NCBI GenBank assembly: GCA_900766645.1
Contig: CAAFWD010000223.1
Span: 1 to 23,209 of the forward strand
Direction of reading: 5' to 3'
Length of the DNA: 23,209 bases
Origin: an uncultured Cetobacterium sp.
GTDB lineage: Bacteria > Fusobacteriota > Fusobacteriia > Fusobacteriales > Fusobacteriaceae
Of this stretch, positions 7,907-16,123 are shown piece after piece. The notes below the pieces were generated by a model that ran no database searches, was not told the DNA's origin, and worked only from the letters and a program-made list of their open reading frames with translations. The position numbers were made by a program, and so were the translations under genes. Position 1 is the stretch's first letter. Each line of letters starts with the position of its first letter.

Positions 7907-8404
7907 TTACTCTTTCTCACTTATTTTTTCCATAATTTTCTTTTTAAATTTAAAGATTATTCTTTGCTCAATAGACTTCATTATAATTAATGTTATAAAA
8001 ACTATTGTAAATGTTGATATAGATAAAAATATAAAACCATAACCTACAGCTAACCCTATTGCTGCTGTTACCCATAATACTGCTGCTGTTGTTATTCCTT
8101 GTATTTTATCTTTATTATAAATAATTGCTCCTCCACCTATAAATCCCACTCCTGTTATAACTTGAGCTGATAAACGAGCAAGATCAAGATTTACAGCATT
8201 TGAAATTTCTGGATGACTCTCCGCTATAATTAATTGTCTCAATAATAGTTCCTCTTGAATTAAAGCTATTGTCGTTGCACCTAGACAAACTAAAATCATT
8301 GTTACAAATCCTGCAGACTTATTTTTTAACTCTCTTTCTAATCCAATTATTCCCCCAAATATTGAAGATAAAACTAATCTAAGGATTATTTCTTTTAGCT
8401 CCAC
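7907..8404 (-). CDS. MgtC/SapB-family membrane protein, short form
   Basis: A 165-aa membrane protein with MgtC family motifs: GGIIGLERELKNKSAGF (18-34), LVCLGATT, and DLARLSAQVITGVGFIGGGAII (about 74-95). Several hydrophobic helices follow to about residue 145 and then a Lys-rich tail. The soluble C-terminal ACT-like domain of full MgtC (~230 aa) is absent. The start codon is GTG (8402-8404) with AGAGGTGG just upstream. Family members are linked to Mg2+ limitation and to inhibition of the F-type ATP synthase in Salmonella; many bacterial homologues have no known role. It is 17 nt upstream of the PTS regulator and 17 nt downstream of the oxidoreductase, so all three are probably one transcript. 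The functional link is unclear. Confidence 0.85.
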   Translation of the reverse strand: MELKEIILRLVLSSIFGGIIGLERELKNKSAGFVTMILVCLGATTIALIQEELLLRQLIIAESHPEISNAVNLDLARLSAQVITGVGFIGGGAIIYNKDKIQGITTAAVLWVTAAIGLAVGYGFIFLSISTFTIVFITLIIMKSIEQRIIFKFKKKIMEKISEKE

Positions 8405-8421
8405 TTAACCACCTCTTTTTT

Positions 8422-9366
8422 CTATTTTGTAAGTATAGAGATTACTCCTTGAGAAACATGATAATTATTAACTAAAGATTCTAACTGATTATGTTCTATC
8501 ATTTTAATAAACTCTTTAATTTCATAGATCATATTATTTTCATCCTGTTTTATTGTTATATCTTCAATCTCTCCATTATTATAACAAATTTTTACATTAT
8601 TTATATTCGATATACTGTCTATAACTATTGATCCAAGTTCTCCTTGAATTTCACTCCCAATATAACTATTAGTTATTTTTGAATAAAATATAGTTGCAAT
8701 CATATCACTATATTCTAATGCTATACTTCCTATCCCAGGGACACCACTAGACAGCAGATGGTTTAACTTCAAACTGTTTTTAGGCATTCCAAATAATGAG
8801 ATAGCAAAATATAATGGATACACTCCTATATCTAAATGAGCTCCCCCTCCAAATTTTGGATCAAAAATATTAGTTAAAATTCCATTTTTTAAGTCTGTAT
8901 ATCTTGATGAATATTGACAAAAATTTCCAATAAATCCTCTTATTTGACCAACTTTATGCAGATTTTCTTTTATAGATTTGTAATTTGGTAAGTGCGTCCC
9001 TTTCATCGCTTCCATAAGGCAAACACCATTTTCTTTAGAAGCATTGAACATATCCTCTATCTCTTTTGGTGTAACTCCCATAGGTTTTTCACACAAAACA
9101 TGCTTTTTAGCTTTTAAAAATTTTATTGCCTGTTCACAGTGTAAAGAGTTTGGACTTGCAATGTATATCATATTTACACTCTCTATTTTTTCTAGTTCCT
9201 CTAAACTTGTTACAACTTTTTCTATACCATATTTACTTGCAAACTCTTCAGCTTTTATCACACTTCTTGAGCAAACAACTTCTATACAGCAATCCTCAAT
9301 TTTTGAAACTGCATCTGCAAATTGACCACTTATTTTACTTGTTCCAATTATACCTATTTTTATCAT
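8422..9366 (-). CDS. Gfo/Idh/MocA-family NAD(P)-dependent oxidoreductase
   Basis: The 314-aa product starts with a Rossmann motif (KIGIIGTSKISGQF). The family hallmark CEKPMG (about 93-98) contains the catalytic lysine, and GGGAHLDIGVYPLYF lies in the substrate domain. Family enzymes oxidise or reduce sugars, inositols or their derivatives with NAD(P). The protein ends at SILTK, slightly before the usual final helix, so the C-terminus may be trimmed by some ten to fifteen residues; no frameshift is obvious. Its Shine-Dalgarno (AGGAGG, 9371-9376) touches the U-tract of the fchA terminator, leaving no room for a separate intergenic promoter. Substrate unknown. Confidence 0.87.
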   Translation of the reverse strand: MIKIGIIGTSKISGQFADAVSKIEDCCIEVVCSRSVIKAEEFASKYGIEKVVTSLEELEKIESVNMIYIASPNSLHCEQAIKFLKAKKHVLCEKPMGVTPKEIEDMFNASKENGVCLMEAMKGTHLPNYKSIKENLHKVGQIRGFIGNFCQYSSRYTDLKNGILTNIFDPKFGGGAHLDIGVYPLYFAISLFGMPKNSLKLNHLLSSGVPGIGSIALEYSDMIATIFYSKITNSYIGSEIQGELGSIVIDSISNINNVKICYNNGEIEDITIKQDENNMIYEIKEFIKMIEHNQLESLVNNYHVSQGVISILTK

Positions 9367-9376
9367 AGTTCCTCCT

Positions 9377-9409
9377 AAAAAAATTGGTGATACAAATGTA
9401 TCACCAATT
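9377..9409 (-). terminator. Intrinsic terminator at the end of the hut operon
   Basis: A perfect 12-bp stem on the minus strand, AATTGGTGATAC (9409-9398, read on the RNA) with GTATCACCAATT (9393-9382), has a 4-nt loop and is followed by a run of U. It begins 6 nt after the fchA stop. The U-tract runs directly into the AGGAGG of the next gene. Confidence 0.9.
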
Positions 9410-9415
9410 AGTTTT

Positions 9416-10054
9416 TTATAAGCTATTATTTACAGTTTCTAAAATTTCATCTCTTAACTTTTTTGAATTTAACTGAATCTCTTCTAATTCATTTAAGATC
9501 TCCTTTTTAAAAACTTCATCTTTTAATGATAGAAGATTAACTTTTACATTTAACATTCCACCTTCAATTCCTGAAAATAATAGTATAGCTGATACTCCTA
9601 AATCTGTAATTGCATTTTTGTTACCATATTCTAATATATCTTTCAAATTTTTTAAAGCATTTTGTGATAATCTACATATTTCTAACGGTGTATCTATCGC
9701 TAATTTTAAATTATTTTCGATGGCTTTTGTTCTTACTTCTATATCCATCTTTGTTTCTTTTGGCAGTTTATAAGCACTCATAACTAAATTATAAGCCTCT
9801 GTGTCTTTATCCACCAACTCTTCTAATTTAGATCTAAAAAAATCTAATTCATTAAAAGATTTTTCAAATTTATTTCTATCAATCTCTGTTAATTCTTTAT
9901 AAGCTTTTTTATTAAATGTTAAATGTGCTACCATTCTTCCTAAAGTACAACCTAGTGCAGATACCAAAGATGATACCGATCCACCACCAGGAGCTGGACT
10001 TTTTGAATCTACTTCGTTTAAAAAATTTTGGACTGTTAAATCTATTAATTTCAT
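9416..10054 (-). CDS. fchA: Formiminotetrahydrofolate cyclodeaminase
   Basis: A 212-aa all-helical protein with the FTCD-C signature SPAPGGGSVSSL (19-30) near the start, as in FchA and the C-terminal half of mammalian FTCD. It converts 5-formimino-THF to 5,10-methenyl-THF, releasing ammonia, so the formimino carbon of histidine enters the folate pool. It is encoded separately from the transferase, unlike the fused animal enzyme. AGGAG lies 7 nt before ATG. The start follows the hutI stop by 10 nt, and a terminator follows, so it is the last gene of the hut operon. Confidence 0.93.
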   Translation of the reverse strand: MKLIDLTVQNFLNEVDSKSPAPGGGSVSSLVSALGCTLGRMVAHLTFNKKAYKELTEIDRNKFEKSFNELDFFRSKLEELVDKDTEAYNLVMSAYKLPKETKMDIEVRTKAIENNLKLAIDTPLEICRLSQNALKNLKDILEYGNKNAITDLGVSAILLFSGIEGGMLNVKVNLLSLKDEVFKKEILNELEEIQLNSKKLRDEILETVNNSL

Positions 10055-10064
10055 AAATCAACTC

Positions 10065-11309
10065 CTATTTTTTATATACTACACACCCATTTTTAAAAAC
10101 TTTTACCACATGATTAATTCCAAAATGATATAAAATATAATCTATATTTTTTGCATCAAACATTACCATATCTGCTCTTTTTCCAATTTCCAAAGAACCA
10201 ATGTACTTATCTCTTCCTAAAGCTTTTGCTCCATTTATTGTTACAGCCTTAAAGATTTCTTTTGGTCTCATTCTTAATTTTGATGCAGCTATCTGCATAA
10301 TAAGCTGTATGTTTTCAGTTGGACACGAACCTGGATTATAATCTGTTGATAGAGCTACCTGTACGCCGCTATCTATCATTTTTCTTGCTGGAGCGTACTC
10401 TTTCCCCAAATTAAATGATGTTCCCGGTAAAAGATTTGCTATTGTTTCACTGTTTTTTAAAGCCTCTATTCCTACTTCACTAACTGCCATTAAATGGTCT
10501 GCTGAATGTGCTCCCATTTCAACTGCTAGTTCTGCTCCTTTTGTATTTTCTATTTCATCTGCATGAATTCTTATTTTTAATCCACACTTTTTTGCTGCTA
10601 ACAAAAGTTTTCGGCTTTCATCTGTTGAAAATATCCCCTTTTCACAGAAAATATCACAATATTCTGCCAATTTATCTTTTTTTATTATTGGTAACATTTC
10701 TATCACTTTATCTATAAACTCTTCTGATCTCCCTTTATACTCTGGTGGAACTGCATGTGCAGCCATAAATGTTGAAACAACTTCTACATCTTGAGTATGA
10801 TTTAACCTTTCATTTACTTTTAATTGCTTAATTTCAGTTTCTAGATCTAAACCGTAACCACTTTTAGATTCTACTGTTGTAACTCCAAAAGATAGCATAG
10901 TTTTTAAACTTTTTTTAGCTTTTTCTAAAAGTTCATCTTCTGTTGCCTCTTTTGTAGCTCTTACTGTACTCAAGATTCCGCCACCATTTTCTAAAATTTC
11001 TAAATACGGAACTCCATTTATTTTTTGGGAAAATTCATTTTCTCTTGAACCACCATGCACTAGATGAGTATGTGAATCTATCAATCCAGGAGTTACTACT
11101 CTCCCTTCTGCGTCAAGTAATTTTGTTGTTAAGTTAACCAGTTTAGAAGGGACATCCCCTTGTCCAACAGCAACAACTTCGCCATCAGAAACTGCTATAT
11201 ATCCATTTTCTAAAATTTCAATATTCTCCATTGAACTTCCTAATTCTAAACTAAGTTCTCTTCCTGTTACCAATTGACCAATGTTATAAATTACTAAATC
11301 TGTATTCAT
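10065..11309 (-). CDS. hutI: Imidazolonepropionase
   Basis: A 414-aa amidohydrolase-superfamily enzyme, normal in length. Metal and catalytic motifs are GLIDSHTHLVHGG (HxH near residue 80), the middle RIHADE histidine, SADHLM, and the late STDYNPGSCPTEN aspartate. It opens the ring of 4-imidazolone-5-propanoate to N-formimino-L-glutamate, the third step of histidine degradation. GAGAGGTGA precedes the ATG. It lies 16 nt after ftcD. Its substrate would come from urocanase (HutU), which is not in this window. Confidence 0.95.
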   Translation of the reverse strand: MNTDLVIYNIGQLVTGRELSLELGSSMENIEILENGYIAVSDGEVVAVGQGDVPSKLVNLTTKLLDAEGRVVTPGLIDSHTHLVHGGSRENEFSQKINGVPYLEILENGGGILSTVRATKEATEDELLEKAKKSLKTMLSFGVTTVESKSGYGLDLETEIKQLKVNERLNHTQDVEVVSTFMAAHAVPPEYKGRSEEFIDKVIEMLPIIKKDKLAEYCDIFCEKGIFSTDESRKLLLAAKKCGLKIRIHADEIENTKGAELAVEMGAHSADHLMAVSEVGIEALKNSETIANLLPGTSFNLGKEYAPARKMIDSGVQVALSTDYNPGSCPTENIQLIMQIAASKLRMRPKEIFKAVTINGAKALGRDKYIGSLEIGKRADMVMFDAKNIDYILYHFGINHVVKVFKNGCVVYKK

Positions 11310-11325
11310 CTACTCACCTCTCACT

Positions 11326-12222
11326 TTACTTTAGCAGCTCATTCTCTATAATTTTATCCATTTTAAATCCATCTAATCCTAGATAGTATTCAACTGAATC
11401 TGCAAGAGCCTCCATTGGAACTGCCCCTATTATTTCACTTCCTGTTACATTTACCCCATATCTTTTAGCTTCCATTTTTACAGTTTCAAAAACTCTATAG
11501 ATAGGATTCTTTTTATAGTCTTTTATATTCATTGTAACTTGCACAAATCCTTTTTCTTTTATCTCTGCTGGTCCAGCTTGAATATATCTGAATCCTCCAC
11601 TTGAAAATCTAATTGCCTTAGATATCTCTTTTGCAATATTGACGTTATCTGTATCTAAATTTATATTAAATGCTATTAACGGCATTCTTCCTCCAACTGC
11701 AGTAACTCCTGCTGTTGGATGAGGAGCTCTCTCTCCAAAATCTGGCTTCCATTCCTCTAACTTTAATTTTTCTGCCATTCCTTCAAACTCACCTTTTCTA
11801 ATTGAAGGTAGTGAAACTCTATTTGGAGCAGTTGCTGATTCTTCATATAAAAATACAGGAATGTTAAATCTCTCCCAAACCTCTTTTGCAACCTCTTTAG
11901 ATAATTCTACACACTCTTGCATAGTAATTTCTTTAATTGGAATAAATGGAACTACATCTGTTGCTCCCATTCTTAAATGCTCTCCTTTTTGAACATTCAT
12001 ATCAATTACTTCTGCAGCTATTCCAATAGACTCTATTACTGCCTCTTTTACATCTTCAGGTTCACCTATAACAGTTATAACTGTTCTATTATAATCAGCA
12101 TCGGGTTCACACCCCATAAACTTTATTTTAGGGTTTCTTTTAAATGGTTCTGCTATTTTATTTATTTTTTCCAAATCTTTTCCTTCACTGTAATTTGGTA
12201 CACACTGAACTAATTTACTCAT
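11326..12222 (-). CDS. ftcD: Glutamate formimidoyltransferase
   Basis: The 298-aa product corresponds to the transferase half of FTCD only. It has CVPNYSEGKD at the start and catalytic histidine H82 in KGEHLRMGATDVVPF, the same number as the active-site histidine of the mammalian enzyme. APHPTAGVTAVGGRMPLIAF forms the folate-binding region. It moves the formimino group from N-formimino-glutamate to tetrahydrofolate, giving glutamate. AAGGGGG precedes the ATG by 8 nt. It sits between hutH and hutI, and with fchA it replaces the glutamate-formimidase (HutG) branch. Confidence 0.95.
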   Translation of the reverse strand: MSKLVQCVPNYSEGKDLEKINKIAEPFKRNPKIKFMGCEPDADYNRTVITVIGEPEDVKEAVIESIGIAAEVIDMNVQKGEHLRMGATDVVPFIPIKEITMQECVELSKEVAKEVWERFNIPVFLYEESATAPNRVSLPSIRKGEFEGMAEKLKLEEWKPDFGERAPHPTAGVTAVGGRMPLIAFNINLDTDNVNIAKEISKAIRFSSGGFRYIQAGPAEIKEKGFVQVTMNIKDYKKNPIYRVFETVKMEAKRYGVNVTGSEIIGAVPMEALADSVEYYLGLDGFKMDKIIENELLK

Positions 12223-12235
12223 CTATAATACCCCC

Positions 12236-13768
12236 TTAAACTTTTAATTCCCCAACAGCTTTTTCAACCTCAACAACTATCTTATTTGTTTTTACAATCT
12301 CTTCAGTACAATCTATATCTAAATACATAACTCTATCCTCTGCATAAAATTCAACTTTTTCTCTAACAACATCATATGCTGCTTTGCTTCCATCTCCTAG
12401 CTTATCTATTTTTCTCAAATCTATTCCTTGACATGCTGCTAAGATTTCCATAGATATAACTTTTCTAGCATTATCTAATATGTCTCCAGCCTTTCTTGCT
12501 GCTATTGTTCCCATTGAAACATGATCCTCTTGATTTGCAGAAGATGGTATAGAATCAACAGATGCTGGATGTGCTAAAACTTTATTTTCTGATACAAGAG
12601 AAGCTGCACTATATTGAACAATCATAAATCCTGAATTTACTCCACCATTCTCAACTAAAAATGCTGGTAATCCATTACTTAACGATGGATTTACTAATCT
12701 CTCAAGTCTTCTTTCAGAAATATTTGCCATTTCAGATAAAGCTATTCCTAAAAAATCAAATGGCAATGCCATAGGTTGACCATGGAAATTTCCTCCAGAC
12801 AATACTTGATCCTCGTCAGGGAATATTAAAGGATTATCAGTAACTGCATTCATCTCTATTTCAACTTTATTCTTTACATAATCTATAGCATCTTTACTTG
12901 CACCATGAATCTGAGGCGCGCATCTTAAAGAATATGGATCTTGTACTCTAAGATCCCCTTGCTTTGTTATGGATAAACTTTTATCTATTATTTTTCTTAA
13001 ATTATAAGCTGTATCTATTTGTCCTATCTGTCCTCTTACAAGGTGGATTTTTTCATCATATGCGCAACAAATACCATTCAAAGCTTCTGCTGTAAGAGCT
13101 GCAGCTATATCTAAATGTTTCATTAAATTAATAGCATCATATGTTACATGAGCACCAATAGATGTCATAACTTGAGTTCCATTTATTAAAGCTAATCCCT
13201 CCTTTGATGAAAGGTCGTCTAAAGGTTTTAATCCGGCTTTTTCTAAAGCTTGCTTCCCATCTAAAAGCTCTCCTTTATAGTATGCTTTTCCCATTCCTAA
13301 CATCACTAAAACCATATGTGATAAAGGAGCCAAATCTCCAGATGCACCTAAAGATCCCTTTTCTGGAATATATGGAGTTACTCCCTCATTTACCATTTCA
13401 ACTAAAAGATCTACAACCTCTTGACGAATACCAGAATGCCCTTGAATAAGATTATTTATTCTTAAAACCATTATCCCTCTAGCATAATCTATATTTAAAG
13501 GGTTCCCCACTCCACAAGAGTGACTCATAATCAGATTTTTCTGAAGAAGTGCCGTTTCGTCCTTAGATATAATTTTGTCTGAAAACTTTCCGAAACCTGT
13601 TGTTATTCCGTAAGAAACTCTTTCCTCCTCAACATATCTCTCTACCAACTCTCTTGCTTTTTTTACCCTTTTTTTAGCTTCCTCTGACACCTGAATCTCA
13701 TAACCATTCCTAGTTACATTAATTAGATCCTCTAAATTCAATCTTTCATTTCCCAATAGTAGTTTCAA
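12236..13768 (-). CDS. hutH: Histidine ammonia-lyase (TTG start)
   Basis: A 510-aa enzyme of normal length. The Ala-Ser-Gly triad that cyclises to the MIO electrophile is A142-S143-G144 in GSLGASGDLAP. Y53 in VSYGITTGFGKF is the usual catalytic tyrosine, and the NGTQVM and IPSSANQEDHVSMG motifs are intact. It releases ammonia from histidine to give urocanate. The start codon is TTG (13766-13768), with a perfect AAGGAGG (13778-13784) 9 nt upstream; no ATG or GTG fits that ribosome site. It is the second gene of the hut operon, 28 nt after the transporter. Confidence 0.95.
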   Translation of the reverse strand: MKLLLGNERLNLEDLINVTRNGYEIQVSEEAKKRVKKARELVERYVEEERVSYGITTGFGKFSDKIISKDETALLQKNLIMSHSCGVGNPLNIDYARGIMVLRINNLIQGHSGIRQEVVDLLVEMVNEGVTPYIPEKGSLGASGDLAPLSHMVLVMLGMGKAYYKGELLDGKQALEKAGLKPLDDLSSKEGLALINGTQVMTSIGAHVTYDAINLMKHLDIAAALTAEALNGICCAYDEKIHLVRGQIGQIDTAYNLRKIIDKSLSITKQGDLRVQDPYSLRCAPQIHGASKDAIDYVKNKVEIEMNAVTDNPLIFPDEDQVLSGGNFHGQPMALPFDFLGIALSEMANISERRLERLVNPSLSNGLPAFLVENGGVNSGFMIVQYSAASLVSENKVLAHPASVDSIPSSANQEDHVSMGTIAARKAGDILDNARKVISMEILAACQGIDLRKIDKLGDGSKAAYDVVREKVEFYAEDRVMYLDIDCTEEIVKTNKIVVEVEKAVGELKV

Positions 13769-13796
13769 ATTGATCTGCCTCCTTGCTTAAGCTAGT

Positions 13797-15095
13797 TTAA
13801 AATAGTACTCCTCCGATTACTCCTGCTATGATTAAAGGAATATTGTAATGAATAAATGTTGGAATACATGTATCTCTTATATGATCATGTTGTCCATCTG
13901 CATTTAATCCTGCTGTAGGCCCTAATGTTGAATCTGAAGCTGGCGATCCTGCATCTCCTAACGCTCCTGCACAAGCTATTAATGTTACAGTTCCTGCCAC
14001 TGATATTCCAAGTTCCATACATAGAGGAACATAAATCGCTGCTAATATAGGAACTGTTCCGAATGAAGTTCCTATTCCCATTGTTACAAATAGTCCAACT
14101 AATAGCATCATAAATGATCCTAATAATTTGCTACCTCCTACTACTCCTACTACTCCTTCAACTAGTGGGGCTATTGCTCCTGTTTCTCTTATTACGCTAC
14201 CATATCCTGCTGCTACTAACATAATAAAAGCTATCATTCCCATAATTCCAATTCCGCCACTTACAAGTCCGTCAATCTCTTTCCACTCTATAACTCTTGT
14301 TGCAAGCATAAACGCTATTGCCACAATTGCTCCTAAAGGTAATGATCCAGTATATAACTGAATTCCAAATGCTACTGCCGCTGCTACAAGTGTAAACCAA
14401 TGTTTCATTTCCATTTTCTCTGGAATTTCTGCCTCTACTCCTCCTATTGAAGTATCAGCATAAATTCTATCTTTCTTATAACTAATAAATACAGCTATAA
14501 ATAATCCAACAGCCATAGCCACTCCTAGTATCCAGTTAGACTTCCAAATTTGGTTTAGATCAACATTTAATCCATTTGCTATAATTTGATCTCTTACAAT
14601 CCCGTGGAAAATAAGTCCAAATCCTACTGGTAGAACTATATATGGCATTTTTAATCCAAAAGTTAATGCACAAGCCATTGCTCTTCTATCCATTTTCAAT
14701 TCATCCATCAATTTTAATAATGGTGGAATTAAAATTGGAATAAACGCTATATGTACAGGTATTAAATTTTGTGAAAAGCATGCTATTACAGCTACTAAAA
14801 TAGCTAATATCCATTTTCTTCCACTAACTACACCTGATATTTTTTTAGCTAATAAAGCTGCTACACCTGTACTATTAATTGCAACTGCCAAAGTTCCCAA
14901 TAAAATATAACTTAATGCTGTTTCTGAATTTCCTCCCATTCCACTAATTAGTGTTCTCATAGTATCAGTAACTCCGATTCCTGAAGTAACACCTGCAACA
15001 AGAGCTGCTATCAATATAGCAAAAATAACATTCAATCTAATTAAGGAAAGCACAATCATAGTTGTAACAGATAATATTACTGGATTTAAAAACAT
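13797..15095 (-). CDS. Na+/H+ antiporter-family permease (YuiF type), probable histidine transporter
   Basis: A polytopic membrane protein of 432 aa with roughly ten to twelve hydrophobic segments from the first residues (MFLNPVILSVTTMIVLSL) to the last. It carries the late GALGDAGSPASDSTLGPTAGLN motif typical of NhaC/YuiF-like transporters of the ion-transporter superfamily. The start used is the ATG at 15093-15095, because AGGAGG (15102-15107) lies 6 nt upstream; an earlier ATG at 15125 has no ribosome site. B. subtilis YuiF is a proposed histidine permease. As first gene of the hut operon, it most likely imports histidine (or urocanate), which is an inference from context. Confidence 0.85.
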   Translation of the reverse strand: MFLNPVILSVTTMIVLSLIRLNVIFAILIAALVAGVTSGIGVTDTMRTLISGMGGNSETALSYILLGTLAVAINSTGVAALLAKKISGVVSGRKWILAILVAVIACFSQNLIPVHIAFIPILIPPLLKLMDELKMDRRAMACALTFGLKMPYIVLPVGFGLIFHGIVRDQIIANGLNVDLNQIWKSNWILGVAMAVGLFIAVFISYKKDRIYADTSIGGVEAEIPEKMEMKHWFTLVAAAVAFGIQLYTGSLPLGAIVAIAFMLATRVIEWKEIDGLVSGGIGIMGMIAFIMLVAAGYGSVIRETGAIAPLVEGVVGVVGGSKLLGSFMMLLVGLFVTMGIGTSFGTVPILAAIYVPLCMELGISVAGTVTLIACAGALGDAGSPASDSTLGPTAGLNADGQHDHIRDTCIPTFIHYNIPLIIAGVIGGVLF

Positions 15096-15139
15096 ATGAC
15101 CCCTCCTACTAAAAATAATATACATTCTAATTGGTACTA

Positions 15140-15169
15140 ATATTACCCAATGAACATATAAAAAGTCAA
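15140..15169 (-). promoter_or_regulatory. Promoter of the hut operon with an overlapping inverted repeat
   Basis: On the minus strand TTGACT (15169-15164) is followed after 18 bp by TAATAT (15145-15140), placing the RNA start near 15133 and a leader of about 38 nt before the transporter. An imperfect inverted repeat, ATTGGTA (15130-15136) with TACCCAAT (15144-15151), covers the -10 box and could be a repressor site. Confidence 0.6.
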
Positions 15170-15262
15170 TAGTAGTTCCTATTAATATTTATTTCTTTAT
15201 TTTAAAGGAATTTTATTATATTATTTATATATAATTAATATTTCGTAAGAGGTGGTATAAAC

Positions 15263-16123
15263 ATGACAACAGAATCATCAACTTTTTTACAACATGTATG
15301 GGAGAATATGACCAATGAAAAATTTTTAGTAGATTTCACAGTGGAAGTATTACTATTTTTTGTAAGGGTTGGATTAGCTCTTGTATTTTTTATAGTGGCC
15401 AAGAAGTTTTTAAAAAAATTTTTAGTAAAATATTATGAAAGTTCATATTTCAAATCAATAGATTCATCGTTTAGAACTTTTTTATCATCTATAATAGATA
15501 CAGGTATAATTATATTTTTAATTATTGTTTCTCTTTTAATTATCGGTTTTCAACAAACGTCTTTAGTTGCATTTTTGGGTACTGTAGGTATTGGTGTTGG
15601 ACTTTCATTAAAAGACAATCTTTCAAATTTTGTTGGTGGACTTATTATTTTAATTTTTAAAACGTATTCTGTAGGTGATGAAGTTCAAGTAAATAACGCC
15701 TATGGAAATATCTATTCCATAGACGTTTTTTCTACAACTATTATTGGATTTAATAACGAACTTATTACTATCCCAAATGGTAATATTATTACAAGTCAAG
15801 TTATTAACTACAGTAAAATACCTACAAGAAGAATTAAAATTATTGTTTCTGTAGACTACAGTACTGATTTAGATTTGGCACAAAAACTACTTTTGGATAT
15901 GGTTCATGAAAATCCAAATATTCTTTCATATCCAAAACCATATACAAATATTGATGCGTACGCAGATAGTTCTATAAATATAGCTGTAAAAGCTTGGACT
16001 AAAGTTGATGTTTATTGGGGAGTATACTATGACCTTATGAGTAAAGTAAAACCAACATTGGATAAAGAAAATATCTCTATCCCATTCCCTCAAATGGATA
16101 TAAAACTAAAGAAAGATCTCTAA
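15263..16123 (+). CDS. mscS: Small-conductance mechanosensitive channel
   Basis: A 286-aa MscS-type channel. It has an N-terminal segment with two to three hydrophobic helices and then the pore helix TM3 region AFLGTVGIGVGLSLKDNLSNF, with the alternating small residues that line the pore. The beta-domain motif GDEVQVNNAYGNIYSIDVFSTTI follows, then an alpha/beta domain to the end. These channels open at the inner membrane on hypo-osmotic shock to release solutes. AAGAGGTGG is just upstream; a TATAAT lies at 15230-15235 without a good -35 box. It is divergent from the hut operon, and its last 18 nt overlap the end of hydF on the other strand. Confidence 0.93.
   Translation: MTTESSTFLQHVWENMTNEKFLVDFTVEVLLFFVRVGLALVFFIVAKKFLKKFLVKYYESSYFKSIDSSFRTFLSSIIDTGIIIFLIIVSLLIIGFQQTSLVAFLGTVGIGVGLSLKDNLSNFVGGLIILIFKTYSVGDEVQVNNAYGNIYSIDVFSTTIIGFNNELITIPNGNIITSQVINYSKIPTRRIKIIVSVDYSTDLDLAQKLLLDMVHENPNILSYPKPYTNIDAYADSSINIAVKAWTKVDVYWGVYYDLMSKVKPTLDKENISIPFPQMDIKLKKDL

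Noticed and set aside
8422..8460. Frameshift at the C-terminus of the oxidoreductase
   Set aside because: The protein ends a little early, but no continuation of the family's last helix is seen in another frame, so it is reported only as a slightly short form.
14128..14361. Plus-strand ORFs lying inside minus-strand genes (for example in the permease, hutI and kinase genes)
   Set aside because: They are antisense shadows of strongly conserved genes and show no ribosome sites or recognisable domains.
15096..15125. Upstream ATG (15125) as start of the permease
   Set aside because: It has no ribosome site; a perfect AGGAGG lies before the ATG at 15095, and the extra residues MYIIFSRRGH are that site translated.
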